The notes: generated by a model from the sequence alone, not told the origin. Positions 44,561 to 55,272 are shown, counted from the stretch's first letter. The stretch: DNA of 64,000 bases from Owenia fusiformis (GCA_903813345.2 CAIIXF020000003.1:28847248-28911247); one strand, 5' to 3'. A program made the numbers and translations.

Positions 44561-44883
44561 TGACGTCATTATCAGACGATAAAATGGCCGCCGCTAGCAC
44601 TAGCCGTTTCAACAAGAAAATGCAGCAAACTCCTCGAGTCGAGGTCTCCAAGTCAAAAAAATTCCTGACCCTATCATATATCTGTTGATTATCTTGTTTA
44701 TAACCGATTCAAGAGCGTTGCACTGAACGAACCTATATGCTCTATATGCATATTTGTTATTATTTGTTGGTTGGGTAACATGTTTATGACGTCACAAATG
44801 ATGCGAAGAATCTTTAAACCAATCAGTGAAGTCTATATTAATTGTTTTAGTTGTTGATGTGGCAATACGTGTCTGTGACGTCA
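44561..44883. promoter_or_regulatory. Three perfect CRE palindromes (TGACGTCA)
   Basis: TGACGTCA occurs at 44561-44568, 44787-44794 and 44876-44883. This octamer is the consensus cAMP-response element bound by CREB/ATF factors. The first lies about 15 bases before an ATG opening a short frame (ATGGCCGCC at 44584). Function is inferred only from the motif. Confidence 0.45.
44584..44688 (+). pseudogene. Short frame MAAASTSRFNKKMQQ..., possible first exon fragment
   Basis: A 34-residue frame starts in a good ATGGCC context after a CRE and ends at TGA after SYIC. Together with the frame at 45490-45662 it resembles the start of a group of animal proteins related to Crypton tyrosine recombinases (MA..SRF, then a KDSQNTKK block). 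A MITE lies between the two pieces. The link is tentative. Confidence 0.3.
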
Positions 44884-44901
44884 CGGGTGATCGCATCATA
44901 T

Positions 44902-45217
44902 TCCAAGGAGGATTGGCTCCCAGGATCGAAACTCGATATTTTCCAACAATGAAAACGTCGAAATGTCGTTATTTTCTGAAATTAAAACCGACTATAAATT
45001 CAAAATAAACAGTTCAAAAGATTCGAACCAATATCTCGATCATTTCTTGTGAGTTTTGGAATTTTTCGTTTGGAAATAAGACCAAAATTCACGATTTAAA
45101 TGTTGAAGTGAACAAAATGGCGGCTGTTTGAATTCGAATTTTGTATTACGACATACCCATATATGGGACAGAATATCGGTGGTGCACTCTGGGAGCCAAT
45201 CCTCCTTGATCATATTC
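44902..45217. mobile_element. MITE with CAAGGAGGATTGGCTCCCAG ends
   Basis: CAAGGAGGATTGGCTCCCAG near 44905 is mirrored by CTGGGAGCCAATCCTCCTTG ending near 45210. It separates two parts of a possible gene fragment. No coding capacity. Confidence 0.6.
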
Positions 45218-45440
45218 TAAAAACGCCATTTTACGACATTGCATAATTTTAGCTGATTTTGGCTCCATTTCACTTTATTTGAAAGACTTTTAAAAATATA
45301 ATAATGAGTCAGTATTTTTTCTTATAAATATTTATATTTGAAATTGAGGTCAAAGTCCGAAGATTTGATCAACTGATTGAAATCACATTTTAAAGAGGTA
45401 AAGAAGTGAATAATTACAGGAGCAAACGTGATCAATGGTT

Positions 45441-45507
45441 CGAGGTCTCCCGCAAAGTAGTCGCTACGCTCCTACTTTGCGCTGCCTTCGGCAGAGGAGA
45501 CCTCGAA
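45441..45507. repeat. Foldback TCGAGGTCTCC...GGAGACCTCGA
   Basis: A 67-bp hairpin with an 11-bp stem and a second small palindrome inside (gcgctgccttcggcag). Its outer arm also matches cgaggtctcc at 44641-44650, the end of the short frame upstream. Confidence 0.6.
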
Positions 45508-45662
45508 AAAATGTTGAAGATGAGGATATTATTAGTCTCTTAGAGAGTAAAGACAGTCAAAATACGAAGAAAAATCTAAAACTTTGTACAAAGCTTTTAG
45601 TGGACTTCGCCCAGGAGAGTAATTTGACTCCATTGAGTGAACTTATACTGCCGATATACTGA
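45490..45662 (+). pseudogene. Fragment resembling the N-terminus of Crypton-type recombinase proteins
   Basis: The frame downstream of the foldback reads EDEDIISLLESKDSQNTKKN followed by LCTKLLVDFAQES and ends at TGA (45660). An acidic helix, a KDSKNTKK-like block and a helix ending in FL/FA is the recurrent start of the core-binding region in Crypton-derived proteins of invertebrates. No catalytic R-H-R-Y domain follows, so it is at most a fragment. It could be unrelated. Confidence 0.3.
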
Positions 45663-45762
45663 AATACAACATGAACGTCTCGAGGGTCTGGATCCAACTT
45701 CAAGTCAAACTTCAAGGGTCAGAAAAATCTAAGATATTCTTCGGACTAACAAAACAATTATA

Positions 45763-45876
45763 GACCTCTCCATTCGGTTTACTGTCAAAATTATATCCCT
45801 CGACTGTAAACCTCGACCTACGGTCTCGGTTTACATTCTCGGGATATAATTTTGACAGTAAACCTCTGGAGAGGTC
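45763..45876. mobile_element. 114-bp palindromic MITE
   Basis: GACCTCTCCATTCGGTTTAC at the left is mirrored by gtaaacctctggagaggtc at the right, nearly a perfect palindrome with a tcgacctacggtctcg centre. The flanking AT-rich bases (aattata and aataatt) may be a target duplication. Confidence 0.65.
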
Positions 45877-46038
45877 AATAATTGTATATTATCCTACACT
45901 TATTGTACTATATGTACTAATAACATCAAAATATTTTGATCTATTGGCAAAATAAAGAACCGGAGGATATCGCCACAATATACTCCGGAAACCCAATATG
46001 CATTTTTCAATGATATCAAACATTCAGTATACACTACA

Positions 46039-47503
46039 ACACGCCTTACCATCGCGTAAGCAGGCGTCACCGTACAGCGTCAAAAAATAGCGGAGTACAG
46101 TTTTCTGTACGGTAACGCAAATTAACTGCTTTGAAGCAAAAACTATGACAAGGGTTTAAAAAAAATTAATGTGATGAAAACTAATACGATTTCATGTGAA
46201 ATAAAAACAGCATTCTCTTAGAAATGGTTTTAACTAACTGATTATGATAAACGTTTTACGAGCACTGTTCGGATTTTTTCTGAGTGAATCGGCCCACATA
46301 ATCGACCCAAGTGAAAAAAGGTTGTTTTTTCACATTTCGTTTGGTTATTATTTTCCCTGCCGTCTGAGAGTATGGATTATTTTTTTGAGAAAACGTATTT
46401 ATTGACTACACATTTTAGAACGGGCGAAGATTCAGCAAACAACCATGCATTATGTATATTTAAAAAAGATCAAATTTGAACGGTGACGCACCAGCTGTAC
46501 GGTGACGCCATGCTTTGATAAACTAAATGAGACTAAGATTGTATGAAATGGAAACTCTGGAGTATGATCATTTGTTCATATATAGCGCCGTTACATACAT
46601 AATGGAAGGTTACTGGAAATGTATTATACGGTAAAGATAATGAAACCAAAAACTCTCTTGTTGCTATGTTATTGATGTTTTAAAACAAGGGATGTCACAA
46701 GTAAATCTCATCTTGCACGTGTGACTTTTTAGGATGAAAGATGCAATATATTGCATGGGGTAAAGATGGCTGTGTAGGCTATCTTTGTTAGTCATATGAG
46801 AAAAGTCTGGTTTAGTTCAAATGATACCAAAGCATTACGTCAACTTTGAAATAGTTAATTCCATGAAAACTAAAATTATCGAAATTGATACTTCCTGTCC
46901 GCCATCTTAAATGCGAAGGTGACGGCTGTAACCTTCGCTTGATACTTACCAGTGATAATGTACATGTAGATCTGACGCTTCTTTACCTCTTGTTCGAACA
47001 GTAAGCTTAGAGCTCTTCATAAAATCTAAGGAAGCGTCACCGTACAGTTGATGCGTCACCGTACAGTTCTGATCTTTTTTGAATAAATACACTGAATGAT
47101 TTTTTGCCGAATATTCATCTGTTCTAAAATGTGTAGATAACAAATACATATTCTCATAAAAATAATCCATACTCTCAGACGACAGGGAAAATAATAACCA
47201 AACGAAAAGTGAAAAAAACAACATTTTTCTCTCGAGTCGATTATGTGGGCCGATCCAGTCAGAAAAAATCCGAGCAGTGCTCGAAAAACCTTTGTCATAA
47301 TTAGAAAGTTAAAACCATTCTTAAGAGAATGCTGTTTTTATTACACCCGAAATCGTATTTATTTACGTCTAATTAATCTTTTTAAAACCCTCATTATAGT
47401 TTTTGCTTCAACTAAGTTAAATTTCGTCACCGTACAGAAAACTGTACTACTGTATTTTTTGACGCTGTACGGTGACGCCTGCTTACGCGATGGTTAGGCG
47501 TGT
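46039..47503. mobile_element. 1.46 kb element with ~480-bp TIRs built on a GCGTCACCGTACAG motif
   Basis: The ends are ACACGCCTTACC and GGTTAGGCGTGT, with arms to about 46520 and from about 47027. ACA lies on both sides, consistent with a 3-bp duplication. GCGTCACCGTACAG or a close variant recurs at both ends of each arm (46063, 46107, 46478, 46497 and mirrored sites), a subterminal-repeat layout typical of transposase binding sites. Frames inside the arms are not supported as genes. Confidence 0.75.
46790..46960. repeat. Dispersed ~170-bp element with 26-bp palindrome, copy 2
   Basis: It contains caaagcattacgtcaacttt, tgtccgccatcttaaatgcg and gcgaaggtgacggctgtaac, matching 36090-36260 and 50935-51115. 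It lies in the central part of the 46039-47503 element. Confidence 0.7.
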
Positions 47504-47522
47504 ACAAGTAAGTGTAGGATAA

Positions 47523-48940
47523 TAAGAACATCATATGACTTTTTCAGAATATCATTTTAATCTACTCGGTGATATTGATACATGCACTCGCTCCACTCCC
47601 TCGTGCAGATATCAATATCACCTCGTTATATCATATAATTATCCAGGAGTGATATTCATTCTGCATACACACGGTGTCTAATCCAAACGCTCTTGCATGC
47701 TTGATCTTATTTATTCAATTCCTGGTGGTGAACAGTCATTTGGTTGATCAACGCTCCGTAGATGTAAACGGATCTGAAGTAGACGAATTGACCACAAATT
47801 ACGAATTAAACTAGTATTTATATGAAACGTATTACTTAGTCGTGAGAAATCATTTGTTCTCCTCGAAACGCTCCGTCGATTTTGGACACAATTTTAGAAA
47901 CGCTCCTGCCATTTTGTTTTGATGTTGATGTTGATGATGTTTCAGATTATAAGAGAAGAGTTCGGAATTGAATCTATCTCTCAAAAACGTGTTGTACTTG
48001 TTAGGCAAATTGAAACGTCCCAACCTGGTGGTGCTACGCGTGCAACAAGCCGAATTAAGCCTACAATAGATGATGTTATGCCTACATGTGTGCTAAAACA
48101 TAAAACTATTGACAAAAAAAAGTTTATATGTGAATTAATCTTTCTTCTTTTGATGTCAAGGGATAAGAGATCTTTTCTTTCTCTTCCTGAAAGGAAAAGT
48201 CAAGCTAATTCCTAAACATATCTAGACTAGTACCGCAGCGTTTCCAATTCACTGTGTTAGCCAGATCGCAGCATTTCTTGAATATGAGAATGTCATCATT
48301 TTTAAGATTGAATTTTTGGTCATCAAATCACAATTATGACAATGTATGGTGCGTTGAAGTTTTGGAATTTGACTAAAATATACGCTGATGCTCTAATCTT
48401 GACTCAACAAATCACATGTCTCGAGAAAAGAGGTTTTGACCGGTAGAATGACAAATACGTTTATGAATTTTGATAACTATACTGCTTTGTACAGCTCTTC
48501 CTAATTGCTTCAGCCAGCCAAGTACAACATGAATATCACACCCATCGAATGGTATACTCTTGATATCTTTTATTTATTTGCAACATATTTGTTTTAGATC
48601 ATCTTAAGTATGAGCAAAAGATCTTTGATGATCAGAAATAGCCACAATCCAATATATGAATGTCTAAAATGTGTTGCCATAACTTACGTAGTAGTCTTTT
48701 TAAAAATGTTTTTGAAAAAATAGGGAATAAAATACGGGGACGACTAGGTGTATATGATTTCAATACAAATGATGTTTGATTTTTTGACATAAACCTTTTT
48801 CTCTTGTTATTCATATATTTTTTATGAAAAATGAGAGAAGGGAAATGAGTGAAGAGATATGGCGAGACCCTCATATCTAGCTATTTCCCATCTGTTGAAA
48901 CTTGAAAGGAAAACAGCAATAAAACAACAAAAAAATACGA
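47523..48940. other. Gene-poor stretch
   Basis: It contains one foldback-family fragment near 47560-47640 (ctcgtgcagatatcaatatc). A 98-codon frame at 47919-48215 has no recognisable domain and starts in an (ATG/TTG)n-like run, so I do not call it a gene. Confidence 0.5.
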
Positions 48941-49050
48941 CTCGCATAATGCCACACACATATACTATTTCTGATATAATATAGGAAAGAAAGCTGGTAG
49001 CGCATATGTTTTTCTTACCAGAACGTATACATATTATTATGTTCTTGAAA
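48935..49050. repeat. Direct repeat, left copy, flanking the NUDT pseudo-exon
   Basis: About 115 bp including aaagctggtagcgcatatgt and ttcttaccagaacgtat, repeated at 49566-49685 with about 85-90% identity by eye. Confidence 0.75.
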
Positions 49051-49252
49051 GGAGCACGTAGGTTATCGCGAACAACTTCAGAAGGTAATATCTTGGATTA
49101 TGACTATTTTCTGACAATGAAAACAGTAGATTATTTTTATCTTTTATCTAATTTAAAAGTTAAATTAGAATATATAAATATCACTTTTGATAAAATAAAT
49201 AAGGTGTCGCAATATTTCTACATTTTTGATTTTTTTTAAAATCTATTTTCAA

Positions 49253-49545
49253 CTATTTTAGATAAAACCCGTGTACATCTTTTGCTTTGGCATCTTTTGT
49301 TGAAGCTGGCTCAAAATCATAATCAGGATCTTGTTGATATATTACCATAGCAGCTTGGAAGCAGATCCACGCAGTTGCGTCCCATGTAGTAAATGTAAGA
49401 GAGTTCACTTCGTCGTCAAAATAATGTATATATATGGGTATCTTATGATAGGTTGTCTCTTTAACTCTATGATTGTCCGTAGTTAAAAACCGCGACAGTG
49501 GTATCGTGAAAACATGAGCTACTTCCTGTTCATTTGGTACTGGTA
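49253..49545 (-). pseudogene. Partial duplicate of the NUDT7-like terminal exon
   Basis: The minus-strand frame carries FIPVPNEQEVAHVFTIPLSR, IYIHYFDDEVNS and YDFEPAS, nearly identical to the terminal exon at 51342-51823. It begins in mid-exon and lacks the Nudix box. A one-base deletion near its end changes the frame and removes the C-terminal signal. The downstream flank (about 49150-49252) is also duplicated, so this is a DNA-level copy, not a retrocopy. Confidence 0.85.
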
Positions 49546-49565
49546 TGAAATAAAACAATAATAAA

Positions 49566-49685
49566 TATAAAATATGACTCACATAATGTCACACATATAC
49601 ACTATTTCTGATGAAATATATGAAATAAAGCTGGTAGCGCATATGTTTTTCTTACCAGAACGTATGCATATTATTATGTTCGTGA
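49566..49685. repeat. Direct repeat, right copy, flanking the NUDT pseudo-exon
   Basis: Matches 48935-49050. Together the two bracket the duplicated exon segment. Confidence 0.75.
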
Positions 49686-49689
49686 AATA

Positions 49690-50934
49690 CGAAAAGTCGT
49701 AATAACTTTTCACATATATGAGTTCTTACCTTTCATCCAATTTTCATCTATACTCCTGTAAAAAATACCCAAATGCATGATTTAATTAATAATCATTAGT
49801 AAGGGATCAATGTAAAAATCGGTACCTGATGATTAACTGTTGATAGTTAGGAGGGGGTCTAATTTTCCCAAGCAACAATATATCCCTTGTTTAGAGGAAT
49901 ATGAAGCCAAACTACAAAAATCTGGAATAACGTTATGTAAGAAGGTTTTAAGATATTATATGATAGCAATGTTTTTTATGGGGAGATATTGATATCCATG
50001 AGTGGATTTAATTGATATTTTTGAAAAACCATAGGATTGTCCGTTTATCCCATGGGTAATCTTAACCCAGCGAAAAAAATAAAATAATTAAAAAAAAATT
50101 TTGAAGAAAAAAATCTTGAAAAAAATTTGAAAAAACTGCATAACTGCAGTTAGAGTCATCCAGCTGTGGAACAGTGATTATTAAAAGCACGAAAAACGAT
50201 TTGGTGCATATATTAGAAAAATGGAAGAACGCCAGCAAAGATGGTACTCTTCTCGATATTTTCGGGACAATATTGGGAACAATGGTTTGGACAGAGAGTT
50301 TCATTTTTCGTTCAGCGCAACGCACAAAAAATGGGCTAAGAGCTCTTAGCTAAAACCGATGGATTAACACTCACTTTGTAAAACGTTTTAACGCTAAGAC
50401 TAGGATTATGACTAGGATTTAAACGTTTTAGCTAAGCTCTCTTAGCCAAGAGCTCTTAAGAAAATGTGGATTTACATTATATTTGTAAAACGTTTTAACG
50501 CTAAGACGTTTTACCCAAGACGTCTTAGGGCTCTAGTGTAAATCCAACTAGTCAGTACTACCTGAGCTATTCTAAATACTGCTATTAGGGTAGTTCCAGA
50601 TCTTTAGAAATTTAATGACTTCAGTCTAAATGAAACCCTTTCGTTCGACTTCGCTCCTCATAAGAGAGTTTCGTCGTTTAAAACTAGACTCTGCGCGCAT
50701 GGTACCTACTTGACCATTCTCTATATGAATGGAAAAATAGATGGCAGTATAGGTGTTGGAAGGGCAAGAATAAATGGAAACATATTGCAAGAGTCACTTA
50801 ATTACTTGATCAAACAAGAAGTTCCATATCGATCAACTTAAAACACCATTAGAATGTAACTATATAAGAGGTGGAAGAATTAAATTTAATTGAGGCGCCT
50901 ACGTACTGTACAATATATAAACGATCGATCATAC
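49690..50934. other. Gene-less stretch with foldback sequences
   Basis: Most is AT-rich with no gene. From 50330 to 50545, palindromic phrases (taagagctcttagc, gtaaaacgttttaacgctaa twice, cttagccaagagctcttaag) form a foldback cluster bounded by ggattaacactcac and gtgtaaatcc. It is probably a MITE. Confidence 0.5.
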
Positions 50935-51115
50935 TTTAGAGTGTCCATGTCATATAAGCCTGGTTAAGTTCAAATATCAAAGCATTACGTCAACTATAAA
51001 GAAGTTTAATTCGATTAAAACTAAAAATATCGAAATCGACACTTCCCGTCCGCCATCTTAAATGCGAAGATAACGGCCGTAACCTTCGCTTGATACTGAC
51101 TAGGCATATGGCTAT
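50935..51115. repeat. Dispersed ~170-bp element with 26-bp palindrome, copy 3
   Basis: It contains caaagcattacgtcaactat, cccgtccgccatcttaaatg and gcgaagataacggccgtaac, followed by TTGATACTGACTAG. A hairpin followed within about 12 bases by CTAG is reminiscent of Helitron 3' ends, but the other copies end in CAGT. Confidence 0.7.
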
Positions 51116-51341
51116 AAATTAATAGGTATTTATTTATAATCCATTCGGCCCAACTCCATGATGTGGATTTGTCGCCTACCTGGTCCGCCAGTGTCACATA
51201 GTGTACATAATGGAACTCAGTTGAAATTCGTAAGTACAAATAGTAGATCATTTTATATTTTATCGAATTTAAAAGTAAAATTAGAATATATAAATATCAC
51301 TGGAATCATGTTGATAAAATAAATAAGGTGTCACAATATTT

Positions 51342-51823
51342 CTACATTTTTGAATTTTTTAATCTATTTTCAACTATTTTAGATAAAAACCCATGTATAT
51401 CTTTTGCTTTGGCATCATTTGTTGTAGCTGGCTCAAAATCATAATCCGGGTCTTCTTGATATATTACCATAGCAGCTTGAATGCAGATCCACGCAGTTGC
51501 GCCCCATGTAGTAAATGTAAGAGAGTTCACTTCGTCGTCAAAATAATGTATATATATGGGTATCTTATGATAGGTTGTCTCTTTAACTCTATGATTGTCC
51601 GTAGTTAAAAACCGCGACAGTGGTATCGTGAAAACATGAGCTACTTCCTGTTCATTTGGCACTGGTATGAAATCCTCTGGAATTATTCCCACGATAGGTG
51701 TCACTAGAGTGCCAGGATGGGCTGTGATTGGTGTAATACTACCCAATACTGTGACAAGATGTCTGGGAAGACCGATTTCCTCTTCTGCCTCTCTTAGAGC
51801 TGTATCAATGGAATCTTTATCCT
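51342..51823 (-). CDS. NUDT7: NUDT7-like terminal exon
   Basis: 482 bp beginning with AG that completes a GAG codon. It carries the catalytic REAEEE part of the Nudix box, IPVPNEQEVAHVFTIPLSRF, and the final SKM. A partial copy exists at 49253-49545. Confidence 0.88.
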
Positions 51824-52384
51824 CTGTAAAGTACACAAAACAAGAATATAATAATGACGTAAATGTACGTAATTACTAATATCTTCATCCGAGGTTGTTA
51901 TCCTCATTTCGAGAGCGGGAAACATTTACATATCAAGGTTAAATGTCTCATTTGTCGTAAAGTAAGTATGCTCACGGGTATTTTGAACATTTTCAAGCCA
52001 CTTATCATCCAAATATTCCATTGTGGCATGAGGGAATAAAGCTCTTTCTAATTATTGGTTTGGCTTTTTAAATTTTTTCATTAACATTCTTTCCAGTTGA
52101 AGGGTGCTTTTGTAAAATAACCGACGGTACTTACCCGGATCCTCCATTCCGCCTGGGAGTGCAACTGTACTTTTATGATGGGTCATCCTATCAGACCGTT
52201 GTGTTAGCATTATATAGATGTCGTCATCTTTCAATATCAATGGCAACAGAACTGCAGCTTTTGGAGCTCCCGAAAATAAACCCATGTCAAGCTGAGAAAA
52301 TGGACTCTCCAATCCAATGATTCTCTCACGAATTTCTTTTATACTTGGGACCACGTGATGTTTTGATGAAGGGCTTCCCGCCAT
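51342..52384 (-). CDS. NUDT7: NUDT7-like peroxisomal coenzyme A diphosphatase (Nudix hydrolase)
   Basis: Two coding exons are joined in phase 1: 52384-52135 (start MAGSPSSKHH, donor gtaagt) and 51823-51342 (acceptor tttacag). The product is about 243 aa, close to the usual size of about 238. Exon 1 carries the CoA-diphosphatase signature IMLTQRSDRMTHHKSTVALP and GGMEDP. The splice completes the Nudix box, continuing EDKDSIDTALREAEEEIGL. Such enzymes hydrolyse CoA and acyl-CoAs to phosphopantetheines and 3',5'-ADP. The C-terminus is SKM, a valid type 1 peroxisomal targeting signal, which favours NUDT7 over mitochondrial NUDT8. The upstream frame extension into MDISFYMF reads through an acceptor (ttctttag) and is 5' UTR or intron. 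Confidence 0.9.
52135..52384 (-). CDS. NUDT7: NUDT7-like coding exon 1
   Basis: 250 bp from ATG to the G before gtaagt, 83 codons plus one base. It contains the CoA-diphosphatase signature and the first part of the Nudix box. Confidence 0.88.
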
Positions 52385-52399
52385 TGTGTCGAGGATCGC

Positions 52400-53300
52400 A
52401 AAAACTAAAGAAAACATGTAAAAACTGATATCCATGTGGTTTCTTTTCGTAATTTAATGCATTTCTGAATGATACTACATGTAGTTGACAGGATGGTAAC
52501 AACTGGGAAAGGTGACAGTCACTACACACAATAGAATAAATGTCAGCTTCGGTCTGAGTTGTATTTTTTGCTAATAGAAAAATAGATGTCACCATAAGTA
52601 TTTAAAAACTTACATATACACCAGACTTTACCCCTATGCACTATCATGGTCAATGGACAATTTAGAGTAAGATTGATTACATTTCAAGAAAGAAGCTTTG
52701 CTGTCAGCTGTTGATATAAATTCAGTTCTCGTGAAATGAGACATTTACAGTGCAGTCGTTCGAAAATATGAAAATTTTTGGCACTGCAACCTTCAGTCCA
52801 ATATTAGCAATAACATCATGAATTAAGTAGACTAACGAAATAACTTACCTTAGATCTATAGAGAGAGACTTAAGTTACCGCATTCAGTTAGTTGTTTGTG
52901 CAGTAATATTGGCATTGTTATAATGCGATCACTTGACGTCTGAATGTGCGTGATGTACCAGTGAACCACAGACAGGCAAGGGGTTCGAAACCTAGTGAAA
53001 TACTTGCTAAATGTTTGATCGAAGTTAACTGTCAAGGTTCAAGGTCACATGGACTTTCACCATACTTCCCTGACATCTATATAAATGTATTTATTCAAAT
53101 GTACAGTTGTGATACTGCCAAGGAATGAGAATGCGGATATTCATACCGTTTAAAACCGTTATATAGCATCTTTGTACTTTAAATAATATTTTGTACTATT
53201 ATCGCATCATATTATATTACCATGTATTGTATTGTATTTAATTTTTTCCCTATGTATTGTATCGTATAGTATTGCAAAATTGCATTGGATTGTAATTGTT
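52400..53300. other. Upstream region of the NUDT7-like gene
   Basis: A minus-strand donor context (gatctaag followed by gtaagtta) near 52850 is a candidate for the end of a 5' non-coding exon. Nothing else is recognised. Confidence 0.35.
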
Positions 53301-54215
53301 TTGTGCATAGTTTTGTTATATGTATTTTTGTTTTAACATTGAATTGCATTGTTTTGTTATGTATTTTTGTTTTATAGTATTATATTATTTATTGCATTGT
53401 ATTGAATCGTATAGTTTTGCAATGCATTGAATTGCATAGTTTTGTTATGTATTTATGTTTTATAGTATTCTATTATTTATTGCATTGTATTGAATCGTAT
53501 AGTTTTGCAATGCATTGAATTGCATAGTTTTGTTATGTATTTTTGTTTTATAGTATTATATTATTTATTGCATTGTATTGAATCGTATAGTATTGCATTG
53601 CATTGAATTGCATAGTTTTGTTATGTATTTATGTTTTATAGTATTACATTATTTATTACATTGTATTGAATCGTATAGTATTGCATTGCATTGAAGTGCA
53701 TAGTTTTGTTATGTATTTTTGTTTTATAGTATTATATTATTTATTACATTGTATTGAATCGTATAGTATTGCATTGCATTGAAGTGCATAGTTTTGTTAT
53801 GTATATTTGTTTTATAGTATTACATTATTTATTACATTGTATTGAATCGTATAGTATTGCATTGCATTGAAGTGCATAGTTTTGTTATGTATTTTTGTTT
53901 TATAGTATTATATTATTTATTGCATTGTGTTGAATCGTATAGTATAGTATTGCATTGAATTGCATAGTTTTGTTAAGTATTTTTGTTTTATAGTATCATA
54001 TTATTTATTACATTGTATTGAATCGTATAGTATTGCATTGCATTGAATTGCATAGTTTTGTTAGGTATTTTTGTTTTAATAGTATTATATTATTTATTGC
54101 ATTGTATTGAATCGTATAGTATTGTATTGCATTGAATTGCATAGTTTTGTTATGTATATTTGTTTTATAGTATTATATTGTTTATTGTATTGTGTTATAT
54201 TGTATTTTTATTGAT
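53300..54215 (+). repeat. 88-bp minisatellite, about 10 units
   Basis: The phrase attgaatcgtatagt recurs near 53401, 53489, 53577, 53665, 53753 and onwards, i.e. every 88 bp, with tgcatagttttgttatgtat and ttatagtattatattattta between. Inner structure is made of ATTG/ATTGC steps. Point variants distinguish units. There is no coding content. Confidence 0.9.
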
Positions 54216-54573
54216 TTATCATAATTAACATAAAATACAATTACTTGCACTTTTTGCTTGAGCATTGCAATTGTATTTTTACTACGTTATTGTATTGTTT
54301 TACAATTATAATAATCTACAATTACTTGCATCTTAAGCAAAATCGTGCACTTGAAAATAATAGTTCTAGGGAGTATTTGGCTGTTCATTGTTTCCACATC
54401 CATACCTTTACTACATATCTTTACTGATTCATCCGTCCTCGGGTATTTTGCATACCTGGGAAGAAGTCTATTATCTCAAGGGTGTTAACATCAAAATCGT
54501 AAAAATAGCATCATTTTGTTAAAACGGAAATATTTCTTAAATGTCATAAATACCTGTGGTTGCACTTTAAAAG

Positions 54574-54764
54574 TTTTACTCTGTCTATGATGGGTTTGAC
54601 CATGATGAAGCGCCGTGTATCATATGTACATATGGTCTTATCGACACCACCATATGTGATGAGCGTGTGGACACCTGGATTTGTAGAACTCTATGCTCGG
54701 TCCATAAGGCGGAAGAATACATATGTCCCAGGGTTATACAGCTGTGTATTGCAAAGGCTTGGAT
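54574..54764 (+). CDS. Orphan exon candidate, cysteine-rich
   Basis: A 191-bp segment lies between a ttaaaag acceptor and a GGAT|gtaaga donor and is open in one frame, with nine cysteines in 63 residues (EAPCIICTYG, DERVDTWICRTLCSVHKAEE, YICPRVIQLCIAKAW). The spacing of cysteines, histidine and acidic residues is unlike the surrounding AT-rich DNA, but I do not recognise the family, and no neighbouring exon was found. Confidence 0.35.
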
Positions 54765-54769
54765 GTAAG

Positions 54770-55268
54770 ATTTTGACGCGCTGTCTGGAACCATGAGATG
54801 TATCCTTTTCATGATTGTTCTCTTTCCATCACTCTCAACAATCTCCCTCTAAGGTAGAGGTAAACGAGATGAACTATAAACCTACATTTATATGTTTGTT
54901 ATATTCTTTGTAATTCAAATTGGTGTAATTGACTTTGTACAAAAATTGAAACTCTACTAATACCCTTTACTGGGTGGAGATAAATAAATAAATCTAAACA
55001 TAATTTTATTTAATTTCTCTACGACGCCCTCTGGATGATTTTTCCATCTTATAGATCGACCCACTGACTTTTAACAACTGCGACTCTTCTTAGTATGCAA
55101 CAAATACGGCGATAATTCACCAAAAAGATGAGAAATTCTAAAAATGACACCTTATTAGTAAACCACCCTTACAACAAACATGTCTAAATCCCTATTCGAA
55201 AGATCAATTGATCAAAAACTGTAATACCTTTCAAATTAGATCATCTTTTATCAGTGCGATATCGGAAT
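54770..55268. other. Gene-less stretch left of the chromovirus
   Basis: It contains a retroelement-like 3' tail (tggagataaataaataaatc near 54977-54996), perhaps the end of an old LINE or SINE on the plus strand. Nothing else was seen. Confidence 0.4.
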
Positions 55269-55272
55269 CTAG

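Larger units (their letters stand above)
45890..47522. mobile_element. MITE, TTATCCTACACTTA family, copy 2, split by another element
   Basis: The left part (45890-46038) and right part (47504-47522) match the inverted sequence of the 44098-44321 copy. The interior is replaced by the 46039-47503 element. Confidence 0.65.

Noticed and set aside
46946-47224. 92-codon frame in the arm of the 46039-47503 element
   Set aside because: Lies within an inverted repeat; the mirrored arm does not preserve the frame, so there is no sign of coding constraint.
47919-48215. 98-codon frame
   Set aside because: No recognisable domain, repetitive start, and no splice or promoter context. Left unannotated.
53300-54215. 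CRISPR-like regular repeats
   Set aside because: Repeats are contiguous 88-bp units without unique spacers, in eukaryotic DNA. It is a minisatellite.
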